Assembly: GCA_037974665.1 (NCBI GenBank)
Contig: CM075772.1
Location: forward strand, 39,460,552 to 39,524,551
Direction: 5' to 3'
Source: Ehretia macrophylla
Lineage: Eukaryota > Streptophyta > Magnoliopsida > Boraginales > Ehretiaceae
Length of the DNA stretch: 64,000 nucleotides
This document shows, piece after piece, positions 12,441 to 24,588 of this stretch. Positions within the stretch are counted from its first letter, which is position 1. Each line of letters begins with the position of its first letter. The notes under the pieces were generated by a model. That model saw only the letters and a list, made by a program, of their open reading frames with translations. It ran no database searches and was not told the origin of the DNA. Made by a program: the position numbers and the translations under genes.

Positions 12441-15071
12441 TATGATAACTCAAACCCGGCATGCATTTAATGGCATTTAATTGCATTTAACTAAATGACA
12501 TCTTAAATGTTGGCATTGAATTTGTGTTTATTTTTTTTTAGTTAAACACTTATTTGTAGCTTTACTTTCAAATTTCTTTTAGAAGTAACTAGAATAATAC
12601 ATGAGCTAATCATATTAACGGAATATCAACTACTTTTCATATTTGTGTCAATCGGTTTTATTTTTCTTGCACTTAAATGCTCGGATTTCACTTAAATGAA
12701 AAGTAGCTCCGAGCCGGAGTAAATTTTAAATTGTGATGCTTTCCAAAAATGATATATTTCTTAGATTCTTTGAGATTTAATTCTTATTCTTCTATTAACG
12801 CAAAGTGCATAGCATATCGAGAGAGATAGTTAGGAAATAATTTCGAGTCCTCAACAAATAGTGAAAACTAGTGTTTGGTGTCTTAAATTTCATATTTTAA
12901 TTATTGTTAGCTAGAATTAACTTTTCCTTAGTTGTTTTAGCTTAAAAATGCACAAAAATAGGCCAATTTGACCAAATTTAAGTTAGTTGACCAAGGGGTT
13001 TGAGCTTTGACCAAGTTGTCATCTTATTAAAGCACATAATAGCACAAAATAAAAAAAAGGGCTGAACATAATATGAAAGGGCCGAAATTTGCAAGAGAAG
13101 AAAAAAAAGATTTCAAGCCAAATCTTCGATTCTTCGCGAGGGCTTGCACGGGGTGGTTTCCTAGGCATCCTACGAGGTTTTCCTAGCATCTAGGAGCGTC
13201 TAAGGTGAGGATTTCATCGTTATTTGTGCATTTGAATATTTTGTGTATTAACTTTGATTTTTTGAGTTTTACCCGTATATTGTTGTTTTAATTGATTTGA
13301 GGCTTAAAGAATGTTCCTTGTGATTATAGAACATGTATTTATAGTTTTTTAACATTTTATGCGGTTGAAAATTAAAATTGAAATATAAATTGTATAATGA
13401 ATAGTAAATTATGATTAGTAAACCCTTTAAACGATAAAATTGCGCTGTTATGCTGTCTGTTGATGCGAAAAGGTGCTAGGTATGCTAGAATGTCTAAATG
13501 TATGATTTGTTTAGGTTGCGTAATGGAAAAAATGGAAAAAAATGGCTTAGTGAAAGTCGGGGTCGTTTAGGTTGAGTTTAGCATTTCCTCGTTTTGCGTG
13601 ATGGCATTGTTTCAAGAGGCCATGGAAGCACTTTTGGTGCGAATATGGCGTTGGTTGGATGTTTGGTTAGTATAGTTGTAGTTCAAACGAGCAAAGGGGA
13701 AAATCGGGGCTTTGCGCGAATGCTAGGGTAAAGTAGGGTTTCGGGGTCCTTAGACGTGCCTTATGGTGACCTAGAAGGATTGGCGAAGTCAGTTTCCGGA
13801 ACTCGTGGCTCGTTTGGAAATGGTAGTGTTTTGATAGTTGGGGCCGATTTGTGATTTTGCTTGTTATCTTGATATTATGCCTATAGAATGCTTAGGGTTG
13901 CTTGATATACTTGTCTAATTGGTGTTATTGTTGCTTATTATTGATTGTTATGCTCGAAAAGTTAGTTGAATGCTAGCATTGATTGTGATTGTTTGCTATC
14001 TCGTTTGTTGTCACTAGTTTGTATTGTTGTGCTATTACTCGTTTATTGCCTTGTATCGAGTCTTGCATTGCATAGTGTCTTGCGCGTGAGTGATGGGCCT
14101 CTCTGGGTAGCCTCGGGTTGCTAGTGTTGGTTGCTCTAGCTCCACTGCTATTCCCTTTCTCGCTTGGGTTGCCTCCCATGGAGATTTGGGTCGTAGAATT
14201 GATGGATACTTCCGGGGTATTCCAAACTGGTGTTATAAGGTAGATGCGCGCTTATTGTCATCGTTGTCAACATCAAGCTCGAGATTGATGTATCGCTCGT
14301 GAAATGGTACATTGCTCGTATGAGTGAACCATAGCCTTCAGAGTGTGGTATAGCTTTGAATGGTTGTGTTAATGCTTTCAGTAATTGCTTATTGTATTGA
14401 TTGTTTGTCTTGATTGCTTATTTATCAGTTATATGGCTTAACTGTCTTATTTTCATTGCACGATTTTCTTTCTCTCCAATTCGATATATGTCTCACCCTC
14501 ACTGATTATACGTGTTGTGTATACTCACTCCTCACCACCACATTTCAGGAAATGTCATATTAGCTGAAAAGTTCATGATTACATGAAAGTCTGGGCTTGA
14601 AGAGTTGTCTTGCGTGCCTATGTGACTCGAGTTGTCAAGGTTGTAAAGATGTATGCTTTTATGTATTATATGTATTTAATGTTAAAGGGGATGTAATTTA
14701 AGTTTCATTAGATCATGTATTTAATTAATGTAGCTTAACTTCACTGTGTATTTGTAATGACAAAGGAAAAGAGATAGAAAGATATGATAGTCTAGCTTAT
14801 GAAATAGGTTGGTGTAGTTTAATTGCTAGGCTTGAATGTATATTTACTTGTGATTTTTTTGTTGTGAACCAAGGCTCGGATGGCCTTGAGGTGGTTGAAT
14901 GTTTGGACATGGTATTGGTCCACTTATATGCTGTCACAGGTTTTTACATTTCGCCTAGAAACAGGAGAGACTCTGTCCATTTTCCCTGAAAGTTTATGCC
15001 CTGGTTTGGTTTGGGTTGTGATTAGATTGATTTATAGAACTCCCGTTCTCGAGAGGGATTGGGGTGTTACA
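12441..15071 (+). repeat. Family A 3' LTR
   Basis: This 2631-base partner of the 5' LTR starts TATGATAACTC and ends GGGGTGTTACA. It is collinear with the 5' LTR throughout, with scattered single-base differences. Confidence 0.9.
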
Positions 15072-15076
15072 CTTGG

Positions 15077-16107
15077 GATAGGAGAGAGTAGGTCTTACTT
15101 CATATTTGTTAATTCATTTCTGGTTTACACGACTTCAGGCAGATAAAGCAACTATAAAAGGTATGCCTATTAATCGAGTAGGTGATTTTGGATTAGCTCC
15201 TGGAATTTCAGATTGTTTTACTCTCTTTTGAACAGTAGACTTTTCAACCATTTTTGCTTGTGCTAGTGCCCCTATAAATTCTTGGATTTCTTGCAATATG
15301 AGATTGAATGCCATAACTCTTATTTGTATTTTACTTATTATTGGTGCTGTTGGGAAATCCGCACATATAGGATCGCATACTTTGTCACCCGATGCTATGG
15401 AGGGTCCTACTCCAGTATCCGCTTTGATTCATGAAGCTACTATGGTAACAACTGGCGTTTTCATGATAGCAAGGTGCTCCCCTTTATTTGAATACCTACC
15501 TACGGCTTTGATTGTTATTACTTTTGTAGGAGCTATGACGTCATTCCTTGCGGCAACCACTGGAATATTACCGAACGATCTAAAAAGGGTCATAACTTAT
15601 TCAACTTGCAGTCAATTAGGCTATATGATCTTTTCTTGCGACATCTCTAACTATTCGGTTAGCGTCTTTCACTTAATGAATCACGCCTTTTTCAAAGCAT
15701 TACTATTCTTGAGTGCAGGTTCGGCGATTCATGTCATGTCGGATAAGCAAGATATGCAGAAGATGGGGGGGCTTGCCTTCTCGTTCTTTTTTACCTATGC
15801 CATGATGCTCATGGGCAGCTTATCTTTAATTATATTTCATTTTCTAACTAGATTTTATTCCAAAGATGTAATCTTAGAGCTCGCTTATACTAAGTATACA
15901 ATCAGTGGGAACTTTGCTTTCTGGTTTGGAAGTGTCGCGGTTCTTTTCACTTTTTATTACTCTTTTCGTTCACTTTTTCTAACATTTCTAGAACCAACTA
16001 ATTCATTTGGGTGCGACATCTTACGATGCCATGATGCACCCATTCCTATCACCATTCCTTTAATACTTCTAGCTCTCAGGAGTCTCTATGTAGGATACTT
16101 GGCCAAA
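15077..16107 (+). pseudogene. nad5: nad5 exon 2, second part
   Basis: Mitochondrial complex I subunit ND5. From about 15298 an open frame of 270 codons reads through [54 protein letters not shown] and [15 protein letters not shown] to VGYLAK, hallmark ND5 transmembrane and lysine/histidine motifs. Upstream, a TGA at 15229-15231 stands where plants have CAA (Gln), and one base is gained just after 15076, so the exon is not open over its full length. Many conserved residues are altered, for example AYSTCSQ read as TYSTCSQ and ACGISN as SCDISN. The exon ends at 16107 before GTGTGAC. The open stretch is a remnant, not a gene. Confidence 0.92.
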
Positions 16108-17363
16108 GTGTGACTTGTTAGCCCATAAGTAAGTACTGTGACGAAGCGGCTCTTGCTTACCAGACACGATCGTACGAGGTCACAATTCTCCCAACACGAT
16201 CATCCGGGGTGAACAAGAATTAGGGATCGAATGTAGGAAAAATTCCCACCAAAGGCTGAGATGTTCAGTCGACTCCCTCCCTCTTTGTTCGGGTCCAGAC
16301 CCCTACAAGTGAGCAGAAAATGGAGGAGGAAAGAGGCCCTGGTGAACTGTCATAATTTGTGAACAAGTGTAAGCTTCGCTGCCTGATAGTATGAAGTACT
16401 GACCACACCGAAGGACAGGCCCTGAAGTGAATGATGGGAACGAGCGAAATCAATATGTTCCAATTTCTGGCCTTGCACCGACCATCCAATGGACCATGGA
16501 CTAAACGGCTACTACTTGAAAGGACTATGACCAAGGGACTGCCGCCCCCCTCCCCCCCAAAAGGTACATCTTGCACATATGGACCGCTATAACTATCCAA
16601 GAAGACACTCGAAACTGGAAGGATAAACAAACCTACCCGGTGGACTACCGAGCTACAAGTCCTACTACACAAGAGTGGGATTCTCTAAAAAGCCAAGGTC
16701 ATGGGTGGCCAAGAGGGCCCACTTGGAGACTTGGGATCTCAGGAGGAAATGTGAAGGTTGCTTAAAGCCGGCCAGCCGATAGGCGAAAGAGAATCAACTA
16801 GTTTAGTTTTGATCTGAATAGGTTCATAATAGGGAATACCCTAACCCCAGGAACCGAGGCCTGGCCATCTTTCATTTGCGGTTGATGTTCCGGCTTTGTC
16901 CGTTGATAGCTAAATGTTTTAATCTAGTTTGATTCATGATCGCATCTGCAAACCTTATCCCGTGGGCCTTAGCGGACGTTTTTCATTCTTCACCCGGTCC
17001 TTAGTAGCGTTGACTTTGTCAACCTAACCACTTATCTTTGGAAACGCGCTAAACAAGTCTATAGGTTCGCCTTTACGCCTTTCTAATAGAAGAAAATTAG
17101 ATAAAAGTATATAGAATTAGCCAAATCGTATGAAGCATGAACATAATTGCCTTTGTTCTGAAGGCCTAGCGAGTTCTTTTTTTTTTCAAATGCGGTCATT
17201 TTCTTTCCCCGGATCGATGACTCACTTGTTCAGTACTGCTAACTATTATTGGAGGATGCCGTCCCCTCGGGACTACCAGTAGCTTCGGTTCTTGAATCTC
17301 GTACAAGTTAAGTTGTGGTTGTATTGGTTGCAAGCGGAACGTAGGCACTTTAGATGTGTGTTG
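16108..17363 (+). other. nad5 intron 2, 5' half, and mitochondrial spacer
   Basis: GTGTGACTTG follows exon 2 directly and fits the GUGYG start of a group II intron. In plants nad5 intron 2 is trans-spliced, and no exon 3 is seen here. I recognise no gene in the rest. The minus-strand frame of 135 codons at 16265-16672 has no family I know and lies in intron-type sequence. Confidence 0.6.
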
Positions 17364-19085
17364 TGTAATACCCGAGCCCGGAATGTGAATTTTCTTTGTT
17401 TATTATTTTGAAAATTATATTTCCTTAAATTCTTTGTAAATTAACTGTTACTTTCTCGCCGTCGCAACGTGCATTGCATTTCAGGAGCGATAGCTAGAGA
17501 ACTATTTCCAGTCCTCAGCAAATAGTGAAACTAGTATTTAGATGACTTAAATTTTATATTTTAAATGTTGCTAGCTTTAATTGATCTTACCTTAGTTAAA
17601 ATGGCTTTAAAACGCTCAAAATATGGCTCTTTGACCAAGATTTTAAGTTGTTGACTTAGCCCTTTGACCCTTTTACCATTTGACTCTTAAATAAGCAATT
17701 AACTAAGCTAAATAAAAAAAATAATAGCATCAAAACAGCAGCTCTGGCCGTGAGTCTCCAAGAAAAAAAAAAACCTTTCAACTTCTAAACGATCAATCTT
17801 CGCGTGAGCTCGTGCGGGGTGGTTTCCGAGGCAACCAACGTTGTTTTCCTAGCGACTAGGAGTGCCTGAGGTGAGGGAAGCATGTTATTTGCGCATTTAT
17901 ACGTTGTGTATGTTAACTTTGTCAATTTTTAGATTTATCCGTAGATCGTTATTTAAAGCGATTTGATGCTTCTAGAATGTTCCTTGGCATTTGTAGAACA
18001 TGTATTTATAGCTTTGTAACATTTTCTGCGGTTAAATGTTGTGATTGCAAATTAAATTGTTGAATGAATAGTAATTTGTGAATAGTAAAACCTTGAAACG
18101 TTGAAGTTGCGCTGTTATGCTTTCTGTTGATGTAGAAATGTGCTAGGTACGCTAGAAAGCTAAAATGTGTGGTTTTTTTGGGTTGCGTAGTGAAAAAAAC
18201 GAGAATTAAGCCTTTGGGAAAGTCGGGGTCGTTTAGGTCGACTTTGACGTTTTCTCGTTTTGCGTGTTGGCATTGCTTCGGGAGGCCATGGAAGCACTTT
18301 TGGTGCGATTATGGCGTTGGTTGGGTGTTTGGTTGTTATAGATGTAGTTCAAACGAGAAAGGGGGAAATCGGGGCTTTGCGCGAGTTCTAGGGTAAAGTA
18401 AGCTTTTGGGGTCTTTAGACGTGCCTTATGGTGACCTAGGAGGGTTGGTAAAGTCGGTTTCCAGAACCCGTGGCTCGTTTGGAAATGGTAGCGTTTTGAT
18501 AGTTGGGGCCGATTTGTGTTTTTGTGTGTTTTCTTGTCTTTATGCTTATAGAATGCTTAGAATTACTTGAATTACTTGTTTGAGTTGTTTTGGATTGAAT
18601 TGCCCATCAAATTGCTGCTATTGCGTGCGAGAGTAACCTACTTTGTTATTCTCCCACGTGTGGCTTTATCGCTTGTTTATCGCCTTGTATCGAGTCTTGC
18701 ATTGCATAGTGTCTCGCGCGTGAGTGATGGGCCTCTCTGGGTAGCCTTGGGTTGCCAGTGTTGGTTGCTCTAGCTCCGCTGCTATTCCCTTTCTCGCTTG
18801 GGTTGCCTCCCAGGGAGATTTGGGTCGTAGGATTGATGGATACTTCCGGGGTATTCCAAACTGGTGTTATAAGGTGGTTTGGGCCGGCGCGTCGTCATCG
18901 AATTCGTGTTTGAAAGTTGCTCGTGAAAAGAGTATCGTATCCTTTGAATGAGTGTTTGCAGCTTTAAATACTTGCCTTGCTTTATTGTTGGCTTTGGTTG
19001 TATCTTTATATGATTTGTATGTATTGCTTGGCTAATTGCATTGCATACTCCTCTCATCTCTGTCCTTGAGACCAATTGCCCTCGC

Positions 19086-19105
19086 TGAGCAATAGTTTTT
19101 GCTCA
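19086..19105 (+). promoter_or_regulatory. LTR stem-loop, Tekay-like form
   Basis: TGAGCAA pairs with TTGCTCA over seven bases with a six-base loop. It is preceded by CCCTCGC and followed by TTCCTC, in the same slot as the other LTR stem-loops. It is unchanged in the 3' LTR (about 26311-26330). Confidence 0.6.
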
Positions 19106-19131
19106 TTCCTCTCTATAATATGTTTTTACAG

Positions 19132-19196
19132 GAGTAGTTGAAGCAGACCCTCTCGAGGTAATTGAGGAGGAGGAGCAGGTGGAGGTGTTTCCGTGA
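19132..19196 (+). other. Acidic micro-frame in the Tekay-like LTR
   Basis: Directly after the acceptor-like ACAG, two bases and 20 codons encode a strongly acidic stretch (VVEADPLEVIEEEEQVEVFP) ending in TGA 19194-19196. The 3' LTR copy (26357-26421) is identical. The phase is the same as in families B and C. Expression is unknown. Confidence 0.4.
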
Positions 19197-19961
19197 TAGC
19201 ACTTCTCTGCTTTGGCTGGTGGTTTGTTACCAGTTTTTGTGCGAACCTTGCTTGTTATGTATATTGCGTGAAGGTCGCTTAATTTTGAAGCTTGTAGCCT
19301 TGTATGTATTTTCCTATTTTGAGACCTTCAATGGTCCTATGTTGTAATGGATTAAAGTTTGTAAAATTGTAAACTTATACTCTGATGACTAGTAAAGAAA
19401 TGCATGCTAATAGCTAACGGTTTAGTGGCATAAATACCTGTGTAGTATGCATGGCATTTTTGGTTTGGAAAGTTGGCTAATAAGAGAATGTATGTTTATA
19501 AAGAAAGTTGGCTTGTTTTGATTATTATATGGCTTTCGCAAGTATTATATTGATTTTAGGGTTTTCGGATCGTCCACGGTACAGAGGAGACTCTGTCCGT
19601 GTGTCGGGTCCGGGCTTGGCCTTTTGCGGGGTCGGGTCGGGGCGTGACATCTTTAGGTGGTATCAGAGCATGATAGTCTTGCATGAGCCGGGATATGATT
19701 CTCGGTCTGTGGGGTAAAGGTCTAAAATGCTAAAGTGTTTATGTATGATTGCTAAGTGAAAAGAAAATGTTCTAGCATGGCTTTGTGAACTTGGAATGTT
19801 TGTGTGTTTAAGTGGAATAGTTTGGCAAGTTAAACTTGTCTTATGTGAATTGTGTGATAGAATATTGGATTGTTATTGACTTGAGTGTTATCTAATCTTA
19901 TGTGTTATATTTATGTCTATAAACTGCTTTTAAATGTTGCCAGCTATTGTGAGTTACTACT

Positions 19962-22900
19962 ATGCCGCCACGTCGTGGTACTCAAGGTATAGGATCGGAT
20001 GAAGAGGCAGCAGAACAGGGTCAACAGCCGTTGCCTGAGCAATTTATGGCTACCATGACTACTGCAGTAGACCGGATCACACAGGTACTACATGAGCAGA
20101 GGCAGGACCGGATTAATCCACAGGGTAATCAAGCTAATCCTGTGGACAGGGGTACAGAGTTGAGAATAACCAGCTAGAGAAATTTCTGAGGCACGAGCCG
20201 GGAAAGTTCTTCGGAGAGCCTGATGATGAGGCGGCCGAGAGATGGATTAACCGTGTCGAGAAAATTTTCACTGCTTTGAGGTACACTGATGAGGCAAGAA
20301 TAGATTATGCATCATTTTTATTTGAGGGTGATGCAGAGCAGTGGTGGAATACTGTTAGGTTGAGGTGGGATTGTGAGGATGTTCCACACTTATGGGATGA
20401 TTTTGTAAGTGAGTTCCGGGACAAATATATTCCTGAGATGGCTATGGAGAGGAGGGAAGATGAGTTTGTGGCCCTGAAGCAGGGAAATATGACTGTTGCA
20501 CAGTACGAGGCTAGGTTTGTTAGCCTGTCGAGGTATATGCCCGAGTTGGTACGGTCGGCTAGGAGGATGATTCATAGGTTTGTCCGTGGGCTGAGAATGG
20601 ACATTCAGTTGCATTTGACTGGGCAGACCTACACTACTTTTCCCGAGGCATTTCAGGCAGCCTCGAAGTTTGAGAAACGGAAGGCTGAGATGTTAGCTGA
20701 GAGCAGTCAGCCGAGTAAGAAGCAATATTTGGGCCAGAGCAGCCAGAGTCAGCCGAGGCAGTATCAGGCTTCTGCACAGGGTCCTCAGCAGCGTCCGTAT
20801 CCGCCACAGTAGCAGATTCAGGCTAGGCCAGCTGTGACTAGACCTCAGTAGGGAGGTACAGTTCCTACCCCTGCCAGAGCCCCAGCACCTACAGGAAACA
20901 CTGCAGTTAGGCAAAATCAGCAGTGTAATTATTGTAATCGACCAGGGCATATTGAGGCTAACTGCTGGAAGAAGAGTGGAAAATGTACGGGTTGTGGCGG
21001 TGATGATCATAGGGTGAGAGATTTCCCTAAGTATAATAATGTTCAGGGCCGTAGTAGAGGCCAAGGTGTTCAGAATAGGGCTGCAGGTGCACGACCAGCA
21101 CAGAGAGTACAGGCTAGGGTCTTTGCACTGGATGCAGAGGAGCTGCCCGATAATACAGCTATAGTGGAAGGTACCTTTCTTCTCAACACTCAGCCAGTTA
21201 AAGTTTTGATTGATCCTGGAGCTACACATTCGTTTATAACTCCTGCATGTGCACGATCTGTGAATGTTTGCATTGATAAATTGCCTCATGAAGTTGAAGT
21301 TAGTACTCCTTTGAGTGCAAAATTTGTTACTGAGTCTATTTGCAAATCTTGTGATATATGTATTGAGAACCGTAAATTTCCTGCTGATTTAATTATATTA
21401 CCATTCCGTGACTTTGAAATCATTTTGGGAATGGACTGGTTGGGAAAGTATTATGCTCAGTTGGATTGTAGAACAAAGGTCGTTTATCTTAAGGTTCCTG
21501 ACCTACCAGTACTAGAGATTGTTGGGAACTGCAGGGCTGCCCGCATTCTACTTTTATCAGTGATCAAGACTTCTAAGTTGTTGAATAGGGGTTGTGAAGC
21601 TTACTTAGCCTATTTGATCAATCAGCTTGCTGATAAGTTGAGTCTGAATGAGGTTCCGATTGTTAGAGACTTCCCTGGTGTATTTCCCGAGGAATTACCG
21701 GGTTTACCACCGGATAGGGAGATTGAGTTCGTTATTGACCTTGTGCCAGGCACTGCGCCGATTTCTAGGTGTCTTTATAGGATGGCATCGGCCGAACTTC
21801 AGGAGTTAAAAATTCAGCTTCAGAACTTGCTTGAGAAAGGGTTTATACAACCTAGTTCTTCGCCGTGGGGTGCGCCTGTGTTGTTTGTGAGAAAGAAAGA
21901 CGGCACGCTACGGTTATGCATTGATTACAGGGGACTTAATCAAGTCACGATTAAGAATAAATACCCCTTGCTGTTGATTGAAGAATTATTTGACCAGTTG
22001 CAGGGTGCGAGTGTTTACTCCAAATTTGACTTGAGGCAGGGTTACTATCAACTTAGGATTCGAAGTGATGATATACCAAAGACGGCATTCAGGACTAGAT
22101 ATGGCCACTATGAGTTTGTTGTGTTTCCGTTTGGATTGACGAATGCACCAGCCACATTCCTGGACTTGATGCAGAGGGTCTTTCGGCCTTACCTTGATCA
22201 GTTTGTCGTGATCTTTATTGACGACATTTTAGTGTATTCGAAGAACGAGGCTGAACATGAGCAACACTTGAGGATTGTGCTTCAGACTTTGCAGGAAAAC
22301 AAGCTTTTTGCTAAATTCAGCAAGTGTGAGTTCTGGTTGAACCAGATATCTTTTCTAGGCCATATCATTTCCGACCGAGGAATTTCAGTGGACCCAGCTA
22401 AGATTGAAGTTGTTTCATCTTGGAAGAGACCTGAGACGGTGTCAGAGATTCGGAGTTTTCTTGGATTGGCAGGTTACTACTGGAGATTTGTTAAAGACTT
22501 TTCTAAAATTTCTGGACCTTTAAGCCAGTTGACTCGGAAGAAAGTTGGTTACAATTGGGATGCCAAATGTGAATCCAGTTTTCAAGAATTGAAGAAAAGA
22601 CTAACTACAGCTCCTATACTAGCTTTACCTGAGGGAACAGAGAACTTTGTTGTCTACAGTGATGCATCTAAGGAAGGTTTGGGCTGTGTTTTAATGCAGA
22701 ATGGTAAGGTGATTGCCTATGCTTCTAGGAAATTGAAACCTTATGAAGTCAATTACCCTACACATGATCTTGAGTTAGCTGCAGTTGTGTTTGCATTGAA
22801 GAAGTGGCGTCATTACTTGTGAGGTTGCAGATTTGAAATATTTACTGACCACAAGAGTCTCAAGTATTTGTTTTCACAGAAGGATCTAAATATGAGGCAG

Positions 22901-24570
22901 CGGAGATGGCTAGAGCTATTGGGTGGTTATAACTGTTCTATTAACTATGTGCCAGGTAAGGCAAATGTTGTTGCTGATGCTTTGAGCCGAAAGGCTACTG
23001 TTGCAAGCTTGATTATCAAAGACTGGGAGACTTTGGAAGAAATTTGTTCATGGAAACCAGAAGCTACTGAGGTAGGGATTTGGTTTGCTAGTTTACAGAT
23101 TCAGTCAGGATTGCTAGCACATATCAGAGAGGCTCAGAAGACTGATCCTCACATCTTGAAGATCCAAGAAAAATCAAAAGGGGGAGAGTCGGAGTTTAAA
23201 TTACATGCAGATGGCATCTTCAGATTCAGGGATAGAGTATGTGTTCCTGATGATCCGACTTTGAAGAATGAGATCCTGTCCGAGGCACATAATTCGAGGT
23301 ATACGATTCACCCGGGTAGTACGAAAATGTATAGAGATTTGAAACAACACTTCTGGTGGAACAATATGAAGAGGGAGATTGCTGGGTATGTATCCAGATG
23401 TTTGACTTGTCAGAGGGTTAAAGTTGAGCATCAGAGGCCAGCCGGACTTCTACAGCCATTATCGATTCCGCAGTGGAAGTGGGTACATATAACAATGGAC
23501 CTTGTGACCGATCTTCCTAGATCTCCAAGAGGATGTGATTCTGTTTGGGTTGTTGTGGACCGTTTGACTAAAGTTACACATTTTATTCCCGTGAACAAAC
23601 AGGATAGCCTTGATAAGTTAGCTGAACTTTATGTTGCTAATATTGTGAGATTGCATGGTGTGCCACAAAGTATAGTGTCAGATAGGGATCCCAGATTCAG
23701 ATCTCGTTTTTGGCAGAAGTTACAAGAGGCCATGGGAACTAAGTTGAGCTTCAGTACTGCATATCATCCACAAACTGATGGCCAGTCTGAGAGAACCATC
23801 AGGATCTTGGAAGACATGCTTCGGGCATGTGTGCTTGACTTTGGGAAGAATTGGGAGAAGTTTTTTCCTTTAGCGGAGTTCGCCTACAACAATAGTTATC
23901 AATCTACTATAGGTATGGCTCCCTATGAGGCGTTGTATGGTCGGAAATGCAGATCTCCGTTATATTGGGTAGAGGTTGGAGAGATGAGAACAGTTGATCC
24001 GACTGTGTTACCTGAGATGATTAAGATGGTAGATAATGTTCACCTTATTCGCCAGCGTATGCTTACAGCTCAGAGTCATCAGAAGAGTTATGCGGATAAG
24101 CACCGTCGGGATCTTGAGTTTGATTTGGGAGATTGGGTGTTTCTTAAGATTTCTCCACGGAAGGGATTGATTCGGCATGGTAAGAGCGGGAAGCTTAGTC
24201 CCAGGTATGTGGGTCCGTATGAGATCACCAAAAAGGTAGGTCCTTTGGCTTATCGATTAGCTTTTCCCCCTAGTTTGTCGAGACTGCACGATGTGTTCCA
24301 CGTGTCTATGTTGAAGAAGTACCATCCAGACCCTTCACATGTACTTGAACCAAAGCCTTTGCAGATTGAAGAGAAGTTGTCTTATGAAGAGAAACCGATT
24401 AGAATTGTGGATCGGAAAGTTTAGGAGCTTCGCAGAAAGAGTATTCCGCTAGTAAAGGTTCTGTGGAATCACCATGGGTTTGAGGAAGCGACTTGGGAAA
24501 GAGAGGACCAAGTTCGGGATCAGTATCCGGAGTTGTTTGTTGACCAGGTAAGAATTGCGTGGGCGCAATT
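19962..24570 (+). pseudogene. gag-pol coding region of the Tekay-like element (fossil)
   Basis: gag begins MPPRRGTQ at 19962 and has a CCHC zinc knuckle ([14 protein letters not shown]) near 20925. Protease ([11 protein letters not shown]) lies near 21200. Reverse transcriptase spans about 21700-22400, with the [20 protein letters not shown] block and the FIDDIL core near 22215. RNase H ([11 protein letters not shown]) is near 22650. Integrase runs about 23260-24000, with an HHCC zinc region (HPG...CLTCQ), [16 protein letters not shown] and [12 protein letters not shown]. The C-terminal part has EEATWERE and YPELF, as in Tekay/Del chromovirus tails. The region shows about three breaks. Clade placement rests on these motifs and the long LTRs. 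Confidence 0.9.
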
Positions 24571-24588
24571 GTTTTAAGGGGGAGAGGG
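24553..24588 (+). promoter_or_regulatory. Inverted repeat plus polypurine tract before the 3' LTR
   Basis: AATTGCG-TGGG-CGCAATT (24553-24570) is followed by TGTTTTAAGGGGGAGAGGG. The polypurine tract primes plus-strand DNA in LTR elements. The same palindrome precedes it at 889-906, 12405-12422, 39937-39954 (minus) and 59173-59190, with a variable four-base centre. Confidence 0.7.

Larger units (their letters stand above)
8081..15071 (+). mobile_element. Family A LTR element, non-autonomous, inserted in nad5 exon 2
   Basis: It runs from TGTGATAACTC to GTGTTACA, with LTRs 8081-10716 and 12441-15071, a tRNA-iMet primer-binding site at 10719-10730, and a polypurine tract at about 12424-12440. 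The TSD is CTTCG (8076-8080) versus CTTGG (15072-15076), one change apart. The 1.7-kb interior has no gag or pol similarity that I can see, so it probably depended on a partner element. It looks structurally whole. By eye the LTRs differ by roughly 2-3 %, which suggests about a million years at commonly used plant rates. Confidence 0.9.
15072..17363 (+). other. NUMT segment 2 (rest of nad5 exon 2 and following intron)
   Basis: This is mitochondrial-derived DNA after the family A element. It includes the target-site copy (15072-15076), nad5 exon 2 (15077-16107) and the 5' half of nad5 intron 2 plus spacer (16108-17363). It ends at TGTTG (17359-17363), the left target site of the next element. 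Confidence 0.85.
17364..19649 (+). repeat. Tekay-like 5' LTR
   Basis: It runs from TGTAATACCCGAGCCCGG to GGGGCGTGACA. Inside are a donor-like CTGAG|GTGAGG at 17871, the CTTGGGTTGCCTCCCAGGGA...GGGTCGTAG block (about 18797-18829), a stem-loop at 19086-19105, an acceptor-like TTTTTACAG ending at 19131, and an acidic micro-frame at 19132-19196. Longer frames on either strand (such as 18169, 18567 and 18782) are shadows repeated in the other LTR. Confidence 0.92.

Noticed and set aside
15298-16113. Functional nad5 gene
   Set aside because: The frame covers only part of exon 2, begins inside the protein, follows an in-frame stop and is separated from exon 1 by a retrotransposon; conserved residues are altered.
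16265-16672. 135-codon minus-strand frame
   Set aside because: It is within the nad5 intron 2 region, has no recognisable family and overlaps other frames.
18782-19075. 97-codon minus-strand frame repeated at 26007-26300
   Set aside because: It repeats only because both LTRs carry it, and it is antisense to the shared LTR block; similar shadows occur in other LTRs.
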